Part shown: piece by piece, positions 47,017 through 55,454 of the stretch
How positions within the stretch are numbered: the first letter of the stretch is position 1
How the letters are laid out: the number at the start of each line of letters is the position of its first letter
Source of the DNA: an uncultured Robinsoniella sp.
GTDB taxonomy: Bacteria > Bacillota > Clostridia > Lachnospirales > Lachnospiraceae
Direction of reading: 5' to 3'
Length of the DNA stretch: 64,000 bases
Assembly (NCBI GenBank): GCA_900539655.1
Contig: UQCR01000012.1
Coordinates: forward strand, 25,901-89,900
Position numbers and translations under genes: made by a program
The notes under the pieces: generated by a model
Databases searched by the model: none
What the model was told of the DNA's origin: nothing
The model's input: the letters and a program-made list of their open reading frames with translations, nothing else

Positions 47017-47088
47017 CTGGGCTAGTTGGATTTGAACCAACGAATGCAGCAGTCAAAGTGCTGTGCCTTACCGCTTGGCGATAGCCCA
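47017..47088 (-). tRNA. tRNA-Gln(UUG)
   Basis: 72 nt. The acceptor TGGGCTA pairs with TAGCCCA. The anticodon loop is CTTTGAC (UUG). The T loop is TTCAAAT. No CCA is encoded. Confidence 0.93.
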
Positions 47089-47100
47089 ATATGTGGTTAG

Positions 47101-47175
47101 GGTGGATAAAGGGATTCGAACCCTTGGCCTCCAGAGCCACAATCTGGCGCGCTAACCAACTGCGCTATACCCACC
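47101..47175 (-). tRNA. tRNA-His(GUG)
   Basis: The acceptor GTGGGTA pairs with TATCCAC, with an extra 5' G opposite discriminator C, the His hallmark. The anticodon loop is TTGTGGC (GUG). No CCA is encoded. Confidence 0.93.
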
Positions 47176-47220
47176 ATAATTACGACTTACAGTCTTTTTC
47201 ACTATTTAATTTTAGTGAAG

Positions 47221-47294
<74 letters not shown>

Positions 47295-47298
47295 AAAC

Positions 47299-47369
47299 AG
47301 CGGGTGATGGGAATCGAACCCACGTATCTAGCTTGGAAGGCTAGTGTTCTACCATTGAACTACACCCGC
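47299..47369 (-). tRNA. tRNA-Gly(UCC)
   Basis: 71 nt. The acceptor GCGGGTG pairs with CACCCGC. The anticodon loop is CTTCCAA (UCC). Only 4 bp separate it from tRNA-Arg. No CCA is encoded. Confidence 0.93.
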
Positions 47370-47394
47370 ATATTTGCGTTATTTTAGGAACAAG

Positions 47395-47469
47395 TCGGGG
47401 TGACAGGATTCGAACCTGCGACCTCCTGGTCCCAAACCAGGCGCTCTAGCCAAGCTGAGCCACACCCCG
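47395..47469 (-). tRNA. tRNA-Pro(UGG)
   Basis: 75 nt. The acceptor CGGGGTG pairs with CACCCCG. The anticodon loop is TTTGGGA (UGG). It is the first gene after the tRNA operon promoter. Confidence 0.93.
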
Positions 47470-47520
47470 ATGGTGTCTTGTTTGTTTTTGTTGTTTCGTC
47501 TGTTCCCTGACGCAAGACAT

Positions 47521-47549
47521 ATTATATTATAGCTCACCCCAAATGTCAA
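47521..47549 (-). promoter_or_regulatory. tRNA operon promoter
   Basis: On the minus strand TTGACA (47549-47544), 17-bp spacer, TATAAT (47526-47521): a consensus sigma-A promoter 52 bp before tRNA-Pro. Confidence 0.85.
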
Positions 47550-47581
47550 CAACTTTTTTCAAATATTTTTTTATTTTTTTG

Positions 47582-47616
47582 AAAAAGCCCGAAAGTGCTG
47601 AATTTTCGGGCTTTTT
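47582..47616. terminator. Bidirectional terminator
   Basis: AAAAAGCCCGAAA, 9-nt loop, TTTCGGGCTTTTT. It ends the phosphoesterase operon that runs leftward into the tRNA promoter region. Confidence 0.8.
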
Positions 47617-47667
47617 CGCCAATTTATTTTTTGGATTTATTTCTTCAAATTGGTCAAATCGCGCTCT

Positions 47668-48150
47668 TCACCCTAAATAATTTATTGTAAAATGTGCTTC
47701 TCCCTTATTGTCAATTTCCATGATAATGTAGCTTGGTTTTCTCCCATCCTGTCTGGGATAGGATAAACTGCCGGGATTTAATGCTATGATGTCTTCCTGT
47801 ATCTCTAATACCGGTCTGTGAGTGTGTCCGAACATTACGATGTCAAATCCTCTGGCTTTTGCCTCTTCTCTGATGGAACGCGTATCCAGGGACACATAAT
47901 AATAGTGTCCATGTGTGAGCAGCACTTTATACTTACCTAGCTGCAGTTCTTCTTCACGGGGTAAATCACTGAAAAAGTCATTATTTCCGCTTACAATATG
48001 TACCGGGCAGTTAGCAATCTGCCTGATATAGTCCTCACTGCCCTCTGAATCACCCAGATGGATTAATTTGTCGATGGGGCTAACTTTTAATAAGACCTCT
48101 TTTAAATTGGCATCTCTGCGATGCGTATCACTTACAATCAGGATCTTCAT
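47668..48150 (-). CDS. YfcE/MJ0936-type metallophosphoesterase
   Basis: 160 residues. Metal-site motifs in order: IVSDTHRRDAN, IHLGDSEG, VSGNNDFF, THGHYYYVS and FGHTHRP. These are typical of the small calcineurin-like phosphodiesterases. The natural substrate is unknown. It lies 16 bp after the XTP/dITP pyrophosphatase gene, a pairing seen widely in Clostridia. Confidence 0.88.
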   Translation of the reverse strand: MKILIVSDTHRRDANLKEVLLKVSPIDKLIHLGDSEGSEDYIRQIANCPVHIVSGNNDFFSDLPREEELQLGKYKVLLTHGHYYYVSLDTRSIREEAKARGFDIVMFGHTHRPVLEIQEDIIALNPGSLSYPRQDGRKPSYIIMEIDNKGEAHFTINYLG

Positions 48151-48166
48151 CTGGCACCAGTCTCCT

Positions 48167-48763
48167 CTAAAATTTATTTTTTAACTGTTCTTTCATAGCC
48201 CGAAGCGCTTTTCCTCTGTGGCTCAATTCATTTTTCAACTCCATATCCAGCTCTGCTGTGGTGCACTGATACTGGGGGAGGTAAAAAATGGGATCATACC
48301 CGAATCCATTGCTTCCTTTTATTTCATAACCAATGATGCCCTCAATAGTTCCTGCGGTAGTCAGTATATCGCCGTTTGGAAAAGCCGCTGCAATCACGCA
48401 TACAAAACGTGCGGTTCTCTCTTCATCCGGCACACCATTCAGTCGTCCGATGAGATTATTGTTTTTAATATCATAGGACGTATCTTCTCCCATATATCTG
48501 GCAGAATAAATCCCCGGCTCTTTATTCAGGTAATCAATTTCCAACCCGGAATCATCTGCCAGTACAATATCACCTGTCATTTCCATAATTGTCTTTGCCT
48601 TAATTACAGCATTCTCTTCAAATGTCTTTCCGTCTTCAACAATATCCGCCTCAATACCAGCTTCTTTCAGCGATAATACTTCTACATCCAGGTCTGCCAG
48701 TATCATTTTTATTTCTTTCATTTTCCCCTGATTTCCAGTTGCAAAAATAATTCTCTTACTCAC
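48167..48763 (-). CDS. rdgB: XTP/dITP diphosphatase (RdgB/HAM1)
   Basis: 198 residues. The family motifs are FATGNQGKMKEIKMIL, VLADDSGLEIDYL, PGIYSARYMG, GFGYDPIF and LSHRGKALRAM. It hydrolyses non-canonical purine triphosphates to keep them out of DNA and RNA. It is followed closely by a YfcE-type phosphoesterase. Confidence 0.93.
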   Translation of the reverse strand: MSKRIIFATGNQGKMKEIKMILADLDVEVLSLKEAGIEADIVEDGKTFEENAVIKAKTIMEMTGDIVLADDSGLEIDYLNKEPGIYSARYMGEDTSYDIKNNNLIGRLNGVPDEERTARFVCVIAAAFPNGDILTTAGTIEGIIGYEIKGSNGFGYDPIFYLPQYQCTTAELDMELKNELSHRGKALRAMKEQLKNKF

Positions 48764-48843
48764 TGTTCCACCCTTTTCTTTCCGTAAATTTTATCAAAAT
48801 TATAACACACAGGGAATACTTCTGTAAACCAGAGGCACTAACT

Positions 48844-50223
48844 CTATTCCCCTCTTGTATACACCTTGAGACAGACATTGCAGGAATGCTCCGTTTCCGT
48901 TCTGGTCCAGGCTAATCCATTCATGCTGATATACCCTTCCCCATCGGATATATCCACATTCTTTGTAGCCTCATCCGCCTGATATTCCGTTGCAACAGGA
49001 TACTGAAGTCCAGGTGATTTAATTTTCACCATAACTGCAAACCGCTGCCCCTTTGTCACCTTTACCGGCTCCTTTAAATCAACGGTGTAATATCCGCCGT
49101 TGCCAAATTTTCCTGTTTGATCCGCCCTCCAGGATATCAGCGATGAGGGACTGTCAAAGGTATCAATGATATGTATTTCATACTCCGTGTCTTTCCCGGT
49201 AGCATAAAACCCTACAGCACTCACCATTTCATCCCGCCTGGCTTCGTATACATTGGCAAAATAACAGGTGTCAGAGCCGTAACCGATCTGCCCAACCCAG
49301 CCGCACAGGTCCGTCTGATAAATATCATCATAGTTCCCGGTATTCTCAATCTTCGAATAAGTAACACAATTATTCCCAAGATTGGCATCTTCGTAAGATA
49401 CGTAAAATATGCCGTCTTCCCCAAAGTCGGGTCCCCAGCTGTTCTGACAGATAAACGCCCCGTCTTTCTTAATATCTGCATTAAATTTAGCAGCCGGATA
49501 GCTGTCATCCCAGCCAATAATCAATATATCATGATTGGAACGGGCATTGCCCACATAACAGTATGTGCTGTTAATCTTATTAAAAAACACCGATGAACTC
49601 ACGGTATTCTGGAGATCCATGTAAAGGGATGACTGGACTGCACCGTGGTCATATACCGCCCGTTTTACCGCTTCATAGTCTTTATCCTTAATCATCTGAA
49701 TCTCCTGGACATGCTTCACGGGAGCCAGGCCTTCCGGTGAAACGCCATCGCCGTATGGGTCATCTTTTTCCAGTACCGGTCCCTGCCACCCTGCCAGATA
49801 TGCCATTGCCATGGTATAATCACCGCCGTCGTTCTGATTTTTTGCAAAATAATTACGAAGGGATATATGGTCGGCTGAAAATATCAGATGTTCCCGGGGA
49901 AGCAGTGACGCTTCCAGCGCAGAGGACGTGGCTACCGCCCAGCAGGTTCCAAGTTCCCCCTGATTTTTAATAACAGGCGCTCTTGCCTCATTTCGGCTGT
50001 CATAGGACTTTGGAAGCTTTGCCATTATATCCGTGTCTGACCGCTCCGTATTATATTCCGAACCGGAATCAGGGCTGCCAGAACCTTTGTCCGACTCACT
50101 GTACTCCTGCTGTTTATTGCCGTCCAACAGCCCTCGTATTTCCGGCTCCATATATTGAAACGCTCCATATCCAATCAACACTACGATTAGAATACCAATG
50201 AATGTCTGAATTTTTTTAATCAA
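48844..50223 (-). CDS. Exported papain-like cysteine protease (C1 family) with lectin-like C-terminus
   Basis: 459 residues from TTG (AGGGGTAGACA upstream). A membrane anchor or signal segment is at 5-25 (IQTFIGILIVVLIGYGAFQY). The catalytic Cys is in GELGTCWAVATSSALEAS (about 93), His in NHDILIIGWDD (about 230) and Asn in CQNSWGPDFGEDG (about 262). The C-terminal 170 residues form the beta domain often called 'lectin-like' in Clostridia C1 proteases. It probably acts on the cell surface on proteins; the target is unknown. It appears monocistronic. Confidence 0.85.
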   Translation of the reverse strand: MIKKIQTFIGILIVVLIGYGAFQYMEPEIRGLLDGNKQQEYSESDKGSGSPDSGSEYNTERSDTDIMAKLPKSYDSRNEARAPVIKNQGELGTCWAVATSSALEASLLPREHLIFSADHISLRNYFAKNQNDGGDYTMAMAYLAGWQGPVLEKDDPYGDGVSPEGLAPVKHVQEIQMIKDKDYEAVKRAVYDHGAVQSSLYMDLQNTVSSSVFFNKINSTYCYVGNARSNHDILIIGWDDSYPAAKFNADIKKDGAFICQNSWGPDFGEDGIFYVSYEDANLGNNCVTYSKIENTGNYDDIYQTDLCGWVGQIGYGSDTCYFANVYEARRDEMVSAVGFYATGKDTEYEIHIIDTFDSPSSLISWRADQTGKFGNGGYYTVDLKEPVKVTKGQRFAVMVKIKSPGLQYPVATEYQADEATKNVDISDGEGYISMNGLAWTRTETEHSCNVCLKVYTRGE

Positions 50224-50233
50224 TGTCTACCCC

Positions 50234-51382
50234 TTATTTTTTAATCTTAGGCGGTCTTGGACCCAGGAATTGATAATAATAAGTCTTTATCATTCCATTA
50301 TAGATCTTTCTGTTCTTATCTGCCTTTTTCCCGATATACTTTTCAGCTTCTTCATAGGAGGTTATCAGATATTCGGACCAGGAATCCAGCCGTTTAAAAC
50401 TTTCTCCAATTTCCCGATACAGCCCCGGCAGATTCTCTTTATCCTCTATACGCTCTCCATATGGAGGGTTGGTAATTACAAAACCATACTTTTTCGGGTG
50501 CCTCAGTTGGGATATGCTTCTCTGCTGAAAATGGATCAGATGGTCTACTCCAGCCAGCTTCGCATTTTCTCTCGCCGATTTAATCACATCCCCATCCAGA
50601 TCATATCCCTGAATATCCACCTCGATCTTGTCATTTACATTCTCTCTGGCTTCATCCATGGCATTGTACCAGTGTTTCTTCGCGATCAGGTTGTCCCAGT
50701 CTTCCGACAGGAAAGAACGGTTCATTCCAGGCGCAATGTTTGCCGCCATCAATGCCGCTTCTATAGGAAACGTACCGCTGCCGCAAAATGGATCGACCAG
50801 TATCCTGCTCTTGTTCCAGGGGGTCAGCATAATCAGCGCTGCCGCCAGTGTCTCTGTAATGGGCGCCTTGCTGGTAAGCTGGCGGTACCCTCTCTTGTGA
50901 AGGGAAACTCCGGAGGAATCGATTCCGATTGTTGCTTCATCTTTCATAAAAAATACACGAACCGGATAAGCCGGACCCGTTTCCTCAAACCACTGTATGC
51001 CATATACACCCTTTAATCGCTCAACCATGGCCTTTTTCATAATCGACTGTATGTCAGTAGGACTAAAAAGCTGGCTCTTTATTGATGTTGCTTTTGTTAC
51101 CCAGAATTTACCGTCTTTCGGGATAAAGTTTTCCCAGGGCAGCTCCTTTGTCCGTTCAAATAATTCATCAAAAGTTTCTGCATGTACCTTTCCAACCTTT
51201 AGCAGTATACGCTCTGCCGACCGCAAAAATACATTGGCATAGCTTACTGCTTCCATATCTCCGATAAAAGTAACCCGTCCATCTTCTACCTGGCTCACTT
51301 CATATCCAAGGTCTATAATTTCCCGTTTCAAAACGGCTTCCAGCCCAAAATGGCAGGGTGCTATCAATTCAATCTGTTTCAT
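50234..51382 (-). CDS. THUMP-domain class I RNA methyltransferase (RlmL N-terminal half type)
   Basis: 382 residues, ATAGGAGAAAAA ribosome site. A THUMP-like N-terminal part (about 45-155) is followed by the UPF0020 methyltransferase domain with DPFCGSGTFPIEAALMA (SAM loop) and ITNPPYGERI (catalytic NPPY). It most likely makes m2G in 23S rRNA, as RlmL and YpsC do. It is cytoplasmic. It ends 10 bp before the protease start. Confidence 0.88.
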   Translation of the reverse strand: MKQIELIAPCHFGLEAVLKREIIDLGYEVSQVEDGRVTFIGDMEAVSYANVFLRSAERILLKVGKVHAETFDELFERTKELPWENFIPKDGKFWVTKATSIKSQLFSPTDIQSIMKKAMVERLKGVYGIQWFEETGPAYPVRVFFMKDEATIGIDSSGVSLHKRGYRQLTSKAPITETLAAALIMLTPWNKSRILVDPFCGSGTFPIEAALMAANIAPGMNRSFLSEDWDNLIAKKHWYNAMDEARENVNDKIEVDIQGYDLDGDVIKSARENAKLAGVDHLIHFQQRSISQLRHPKKYGFVITNPPYGERIEDKENLPGLYREIGESFKRLDSWSEYLITSYEEAEKYIGKKADKNRKIYNGMIKTYYYQFLGPRPPKIKK

Positions 51383-51415
51383 TTTTTCTCCTATCTGTCT
51401 GCATTTGCAGGTATC

Positions 51416-51958
51416 TTATAATGCCAGTTGTTTTACGGTATTTCCATCGAAATCTTTAATTATAAATATACCATTTTCCAATATTCCATATGTTGGTACA
51501 TTCCCGCCTTTTGGCAATGACACGGAACCCGGATTTAACAAAGTATAATGCGGATATTTTTCAGCTACAGGTACATGGGTATGTCCATGAATAAAAATAT
51601 CTCCTTCTGCCAAAGGAGGCAGATTGTCTTTGTGAAAGACATGGCCATGGCTGGCATAAATCGTCTTATCCCCCTCCATAATTATACAGTAATCTGCCAT
51701 TACAGGGAATTCCAATACCATCTGATCCACTTCTGCCTCACAATTGCCTCTTACTGCATAAATCTTATTTTTCAAAGGATTCAGCATGGCGATGACCTCT
51801 TTGGGAGCATATTCCTTTGGCAGATCATTTCTTGGGCCATGATAAAGAATATCTCCCAGAAGCACCAGGCGTCCTGCCTCTTCTAATCTGAATGCCTCTA
51901 ACATCTTTTTACAGAAAAAAGATGAACCGTGTATATCTGACGCAAACATAAGTTTCAT
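51416..51958 (-). CDS. YfcE-type phosphodiesterase
   Basis: 180 residues from MKLMFASDIHGSSFFC after GGAGGAAATGCAA. The motifs are ASDIHGS, LGDILYHGPRN, RGNCEAEVD, SHGHVFHKDN, HGHTHVP and NPGSVSLPK. It is the second YfcE paralogue in the window and a closer match to E. coli YfcE by the GPRN segment. It cleaves phosphodiesters in vitro; the role in the cell is not known. Confidence 0.88.
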   Translation of the reverse strand: MKLMFASDIHGSSFFCKKMLEAFRLEEAGRLVLLGDILYHGPRNDLPKEYAPKEVIAMLNPLKNKIYAVRGNCEAEVDQMVLEFPVMADYCIIMEGDKTIYASHGHVFHKDNLPPLAEGDIFIHGHTHVPVAEKYPHYTLLNPGSVSLPKGGNVPTYGILENGIFIIKDFDGNTVKQLAL

Positions 51959-52054
51959 TTGCATTTCCTCCATTCTTTTCATCTATCTCCTATATTAATG
52001 CCAGTGTCTGCCCCTGTCAATATTTTTACTTCCTTAATATCTTCAAAATGCAGA

Positions 52055-52372
52055 CTACAAAGTATGGCGATAGGATTCCAGGTATCTTCCACGGTATGCG
52101 TGGATTCCACCAATCATAGTCTTTACATGATAACCTTTTTCCGCAAGTTCCCTGGCTGCAGCCATACTGATAGAACCACGTTCACAATATACGATAATCA
52201 TCATATCCTGGGGCAGTGTATAACAATTGCCCAAATTTTCATAAGGGATATTAACAGCTCCTTTAATATGACGTTCTACGAATTCGTCCGGTGTTCGAAG
52301 ATCTATAATAAATGCGCTTTTATCCCTGACGTACGTATCAAGCTGTTTCGGTGCAATCATCTCAAAATTCAT
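52055..52372 (-). CDS. Rhodanese-domain protein
   Basis: 105 residues from MNFEMIAPKQLDTYVR. The single rhodanese domain has IDLRTPDEFVERHIKGAVNI and an active-site loop CERGSIS with the sulfur-accepting Cys. It transfers sulfane sulfur in the cytoplasm. A GTG four codons earlier is too close to its ribosome site to be the start. Confidence 0.85.
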   Translation of the reverse strand: MNFEMIAPKQLDTYVRDKSAFIIDLRTPDEFVERHIKGAVNIPYENLGNCYTLPQDMMIIVYCERGSISMAAARELAEKGYHVKTMIGGIHAYRGRYLESYRHTL

Positions 52373-52426
52373 AAATACATACACTCCTTCCTGACATAAT
52401 ATATGCAGGAATTTGGAAATGTGTGC

Positions 52427-52463
52427 AAAAAAACAGAGCCCCGGCCTATTGTGGCCAAGACTC
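52427..52463 (-). terminator. Terminator of the Asn/Ser-rich protein gene
   Basis: On the minus strand GAGTCTTGGCC, loop ACAATA, GGCCGGGGCTC (with G-U pairs), then a seven-base T run. Confidence 0.7.
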
Positions 52464-52524
52464 CATCTCTTTTTAAAACCATCTTATTTTACTTGCTGTC
52501 CCTGCCTGATGCCGTTAAGTGGTT

Positions 52525-52821
52525 TTAGTAGTTGCAATCGCTGGATTCATCAGATTCGTGGTAACAGTCTGAAGAAGCATTGCGGCTTGCATTTTTGGAA
52601 GTATTGTTGCTTGTAGCGTTCTTATAAGAATTGTTGCTGTTCTTGTAAGAGTTATAGGAATTCTCGGATTCATTAGTACTGTTGTAAGCGCTGTTTTTTT
52701 CGCTTGCATTCTTATAGGAATTGCTTGCTTTATTACTTGCTTTGTTCTTTGATTCTACGCTAGATTCATAGTTGTTAGTACTATTTTGAGTCTGGTTTTT
52801 AGAATTCATATTCTTTGCCAT
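52525..52821 (-). CDS. Asn/Ser/Lys-rich low-complexity protein
   Basis: 98 residues, CAGGAGGGAATGAAACT ribosome site. Almost the whole chain is Asn, Ser, Lys, Glu, Thr and Tyr with SYKN/YNS-type repeats (SNSYKNASEKN; ENSYNSYKNSNNSYKN). The C-terminus carries DCYHESDESSDCNY with two cysteines. There is no signal peptide or fold. Similar short Asn-rich proteins occur in spore-forming Clostridia and may be spore or coat related, but this is conjecture. It has its own terminator, so it is probably expressed alone. Confidence 0.65.
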   Translation of the reverse strand: MAKNMNSKNQTQNSTNNYESSVESKNKASNKASNSYKNASEKNSAYNSTNESENSYNSYKNSNNSYKNATSNNTSKNASRNASSDCYHESDESSDCNY

Positions 52822-52999
52822 AGTTTCATTCCCTCCTGAATAATAAATATTTTTATTACAAAATTTATTATCTCAAAAATAGTAAAAAATATGTATTGCA
52901 TTTTTTTCCAATCTATATTATAATTTGAGATGTAAAAAGAATTTACCCTTCAAAAAATTTTTTTTACAAACCCCTTATTAATTATTTATACTCCCCTCG

Positions 53000-53032
53000 A
53001 AAGACCCAAGTAGCTCCCCTGCTTGGGTCTTT
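53000..53032 (-). terminator. Hairpin after the ThrE-type operon
   Basis: AAAGACCCAAG, 11-nt loop, CTTGGGTCTTT. It lies about 40 bp after the exporter stop codon. Confidence 0.6.
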
Positions 53033-53069
53033 CACTGTCTAAATATAGGAAGGAATTTTCAAAAACCTT

Positions 53070-53510
53070 CTATTCCGCCTTAATTTTTTTCCACTTCTTA
53101 TTGCGTATCATATCAAACACAGAGTCCATGATAAATACAGCAAGTGCAATCATTCCCGCGATCTCAATTGTCTGAAGCAGGGAATTCATAGCCTTTTGCT
53201 GTTCCCCCAAAAAGATCTGGTAAACCGTCCGGTACATGCCTGCTCCCGGTACAATAACCAGAATTCCCGGTATTAAAAATACCGTTACCGGAGCTTTGAA
53301 TATTCTGGCAAACACATGGGAAATCAGCGCAATTACAAGTGCCGCCAGAAAGTTTGCCATTACAATTCCCTTGCTGTCTGCATTCAGCAGATACACAAGC
53401 CATCCTGCTGCACCGATCAGACCGCAGTATACCAGATATTTTTTCGGCACCTGGATCACCGTTGAAAATGCCAATATCGCAATAAATGCGCCCACTACCT
53501 GTACAATCAT
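53070..53510 (-). CDS. ThrE/YjjB-type exporter subunit
   Basis: 146 residues with four or five membrane helices (MIVQVVGAFIAILAFSTVIQ; FLIPGILVIVPGAGMYRTVY). It matches the DUF3815/YjjB half of two-part threonine/serine or succinate exporters. GGAGGTGTGAAGGC precedes the ATG. It overlaps the end of its partner gene by 4 bp. Confidence 0.85.
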   Translation of the reverse strand: MIVQVVGAFIAILAFSTVIQVPKKYLVYCGLIGAAGWLVYLLNADSKGIVMANFLAALVIALISHVFARIFKAPVTVFLIPGILVIVPGAGMYRTVYQIFLGEQQKAMNSLLQTIEIAGMIALAVFIMDSVFDMIRNKKWKKIKAE

Positions 53511-54280
53511 GCCTTCACACCTCCCATAATAAGCATACCAAATGCAACTCCAATTACAATTGCAACTGCCTTTACGAATGCCTCAAGGGCTTTTGCCCCT
53601 CCTGCCACATAGTCTCCCTGCAGCGTATCCCTGATAGCATTGGTGATAGCTGCTCCGGGTACCAGAGGCATGATGGTACCTATGATGATCATGTCCATAT
53701 TCATAACGGTAAAGGGTATCCTGGATAAAAGGATAGCTCCCACCGCGATTACGGCAGATGCCGCTACATCCTTAAAAAATGGATTAAAGCCAATTTTAAT
53801 TCCCAGCTTCAGCACCAGTACCAGCAGTGCACCGTCAATTGCTGCCCCCAAGGCATCCATTGCCGTCCCGCCCAGTAAAATCGCAAAGGCTGATGCTACT
53901 ATAATCGTAGAAATATCCAGCACTCTTTGTGAATATTCCCGGGATTCCAGGTGTTTTAAATCATGAAACGCCTCTTTCAGAGTAATTTCCCCGGCACAAA
54001 ATCTTCTGGAAATGGTATTTACCAGCGTAATTTTATTGAGGTTCGTCTCCCGGTCCGCAATTCTTCTGATAACAGTCAGTGAATCGATCTGGGGATCATC
54101 CAGTGTAACGATCATGCCGGTTGTGGTTACGTAAGCTTCTGTGGTCTTTAAGCTGGATACTTTTAAGATACGGTGTATGGTATCTTCCACCCTGTAAATT
54201 TCAGCACCGTTTCGCAACATAATCTGTCCTGCCAGCACCGCCGTATCCAGTAATAATTTATAATCTGTAATCTGCTCCAT
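53507..54280 (-). CDS. ThrE/YjjP-type exporter subunit
   Basis: 257 residues from MEQITDYKLLLDTAVLAG (GTAGGAATTGCAAAA upstream; the longer open frame has no ribosome site). The soluble N-terminal part has MLRNGAEIYRVEDTIHRIL, the DUF1212 signature. Five membrane helices follow (AAIDGALLVLVLKLGIKIGF; GTIMPLVPGAAITNAIRDTL). It forms one exporter with the downstream YjjB-type subunit. The substrate could be serine/threonine or a dicarboxylate. Confidence 0.85.
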   Translation of the reverse strand: MEQITDYKLLLDTAVLAGQIMLRNGAEIYRVEDTIHRILKVSSLKTTEAYVTTTGMIVTLDDPQIDSLTVIRRIADRETNLNKITLVNTISRRFCAGEITLKEAFHDLKHLESREYSQRVLDISTIIVASAFAILLGGTAMDALGAAIDGALLVLVLKLGIKIGFNPFFKDVAASAVIAVGAILLSRIPFTVMNMDMIIIGTIMPLVPGAAITNAIRDTLQGDYVAGGAKALEAFVKAVAIVIGVAFGMLIMGGVKA

Positions 54281-54420
54281 TTTTGCAATTCCTACTCTTT
54301 TTATTTTCCATTGCATTCTTACCAATATTTGCTTACATTCTACAATATTTTTCCCATAAAAGAAAGCTGTTATTAAAATAAAATGAAATTGCAATTAAAA
54401 GCTTTTTAAAATTGTTTCCA

Positions 54421-54450
54421 TTAAGAAAGCGCCAGTCAAAAGACCGGCGC
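54421..54450 (-). terminator. Terminator after cysK
   Basis: On the minus strand GCGCCGGTC, TTTT loop, GACTGGCGC, TTTCTT. It ends the cysK transcript. Confidence 0.7.
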
Positions 54451-54478
54451 ACAGAGCGATTTAAACACACTCTAATCT

Positions 54479-55411
54479 TTATGATTCAAATAATTCAGTT
54501 GAGAGATAACGCTCTCCGGTATCCGGCAGGAGGGCAACGATGGTTTTCCCTGCATTCTCCGGCTTTTTGGCAAATTCAATTGCTGTATGAAGTGCCGCTC
54601 CGGATGAAATTCCAACAAGAATCCCTTCTTTTTTGGCGATCAGCTTTGCAGCTTCAAATGCTTCTGCATTTTCTACCGTAACAATTTCATCATAGACATT
54701 CTGATTCAGGTTCTTGGGAACAAATCCTGCTCCAATACCCTGGATTTTATGAGGTCCGCCGGTTCCTTTCGATAAAACTGGGGATGCAGCAGGCTCTACG
54801 GCAATTACTTTTACTTCCGGTTTTTTGGATTTTAAGAATACACCGGTTCCGCTTAAGGTACCACCAGTTCCAACACCTGCAATAAATACATCGACTTCCC
54901 CATCCGTGTCTGCCCAAATCTCAGGCCCCGTTGTAGCGGCATGAATTGCCGGATTGGCGGCATTTTCAAACTGTCCCGGAATAAAAGCACCCGGAGTTTC
55001 TTTTGCAAGTTCTTCTGCTTTTGCAATTGCACCCTTCATTCCCTTGGAACCTTCCGTCAGAACAATTTCTGCACCATACCCCAGCAGTAACTTTCTTCGC
55101 TCAATGCTCATAGTCTCCGGCATGGTAAAAATCGCTTTATAGCCTTTTGCCGCTGCTACACTTGCAAGCCCGATGCCGGTATTTCCACTGGTTGGCTCGA
55201 TAATCGTAGACCCCGGCTTTAAAAGCCCTTTGCTTTCCGCATCTTCTACCATGGCTTTTGCCACTCTGTCCTTTACACTTCCCGCCGGATTGAAATATTC
55301 TAATTTCACAACTACCTTTGCTGCAAGCCCAAAAGCACTTTCAATATTTTTTAATTCCACAAGGGGAGTTTTTCCTACCAATTCTGTAATACTTCCATAT
55401 ATATTAGCCAT
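54479..55411 (-). CDS. cysK: Cysteine synthase A (O-acetylserine sulfhydrylase)
   Basis: 310 residues, from MANIYGSITELVGKTPLVEL. PLP Lys is in NPAGSVKDRVAKAM, the substrate loop is PTSGNTGIGLAS, the phosphate loop is GVGTGGTLSGTG, and the C-terminus has GISSGAALHTAI and PDTGERYLST. It makes cysteine from O-acetylserine and sulfide. It lies 43 bp after metY and downstream of a CymR-like regulator, forming a sulfur block. Confidence 0.93.
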   Translation of the reverse strand: MANIYGSITELVGKTPLVELKNIESAFGLAAKVVVKLEYFNPAGSVKDRVAKAMVEDAESKGLLKPGSTIIEPTSGNTGIGLASVAAAKGYKAIFTMPETMSIERRKLLLGYGAEIVLTEGSKGMKGAIAKAEELAKETPGAFIPGQFENAANPAIHAATTGPEIWADTDGEVDVFIAGVGTGGTLSGTGVFLKSKKPEVKVIAVEPAASPVLSKGTGGPHKIQGIGAGFVPKNLNQNVYDEIVTVENAEAFEAAKLIAKKEGILVGISSGAALHTAIEFAKKPENAGKTIVALLPDTGERYLSTELFES

Positions 55412-55454
55412 TTTTAACATCCTTTCTTAAATGCGTCAGGCTTCCCACTTTCCC

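Noticed and set aside
48218..48676. 152-residue plus-strand frame
   Set aside because: It is antisense to the XTP/dITP diphosphatase gene, with no ribosome site and no family resemblance.
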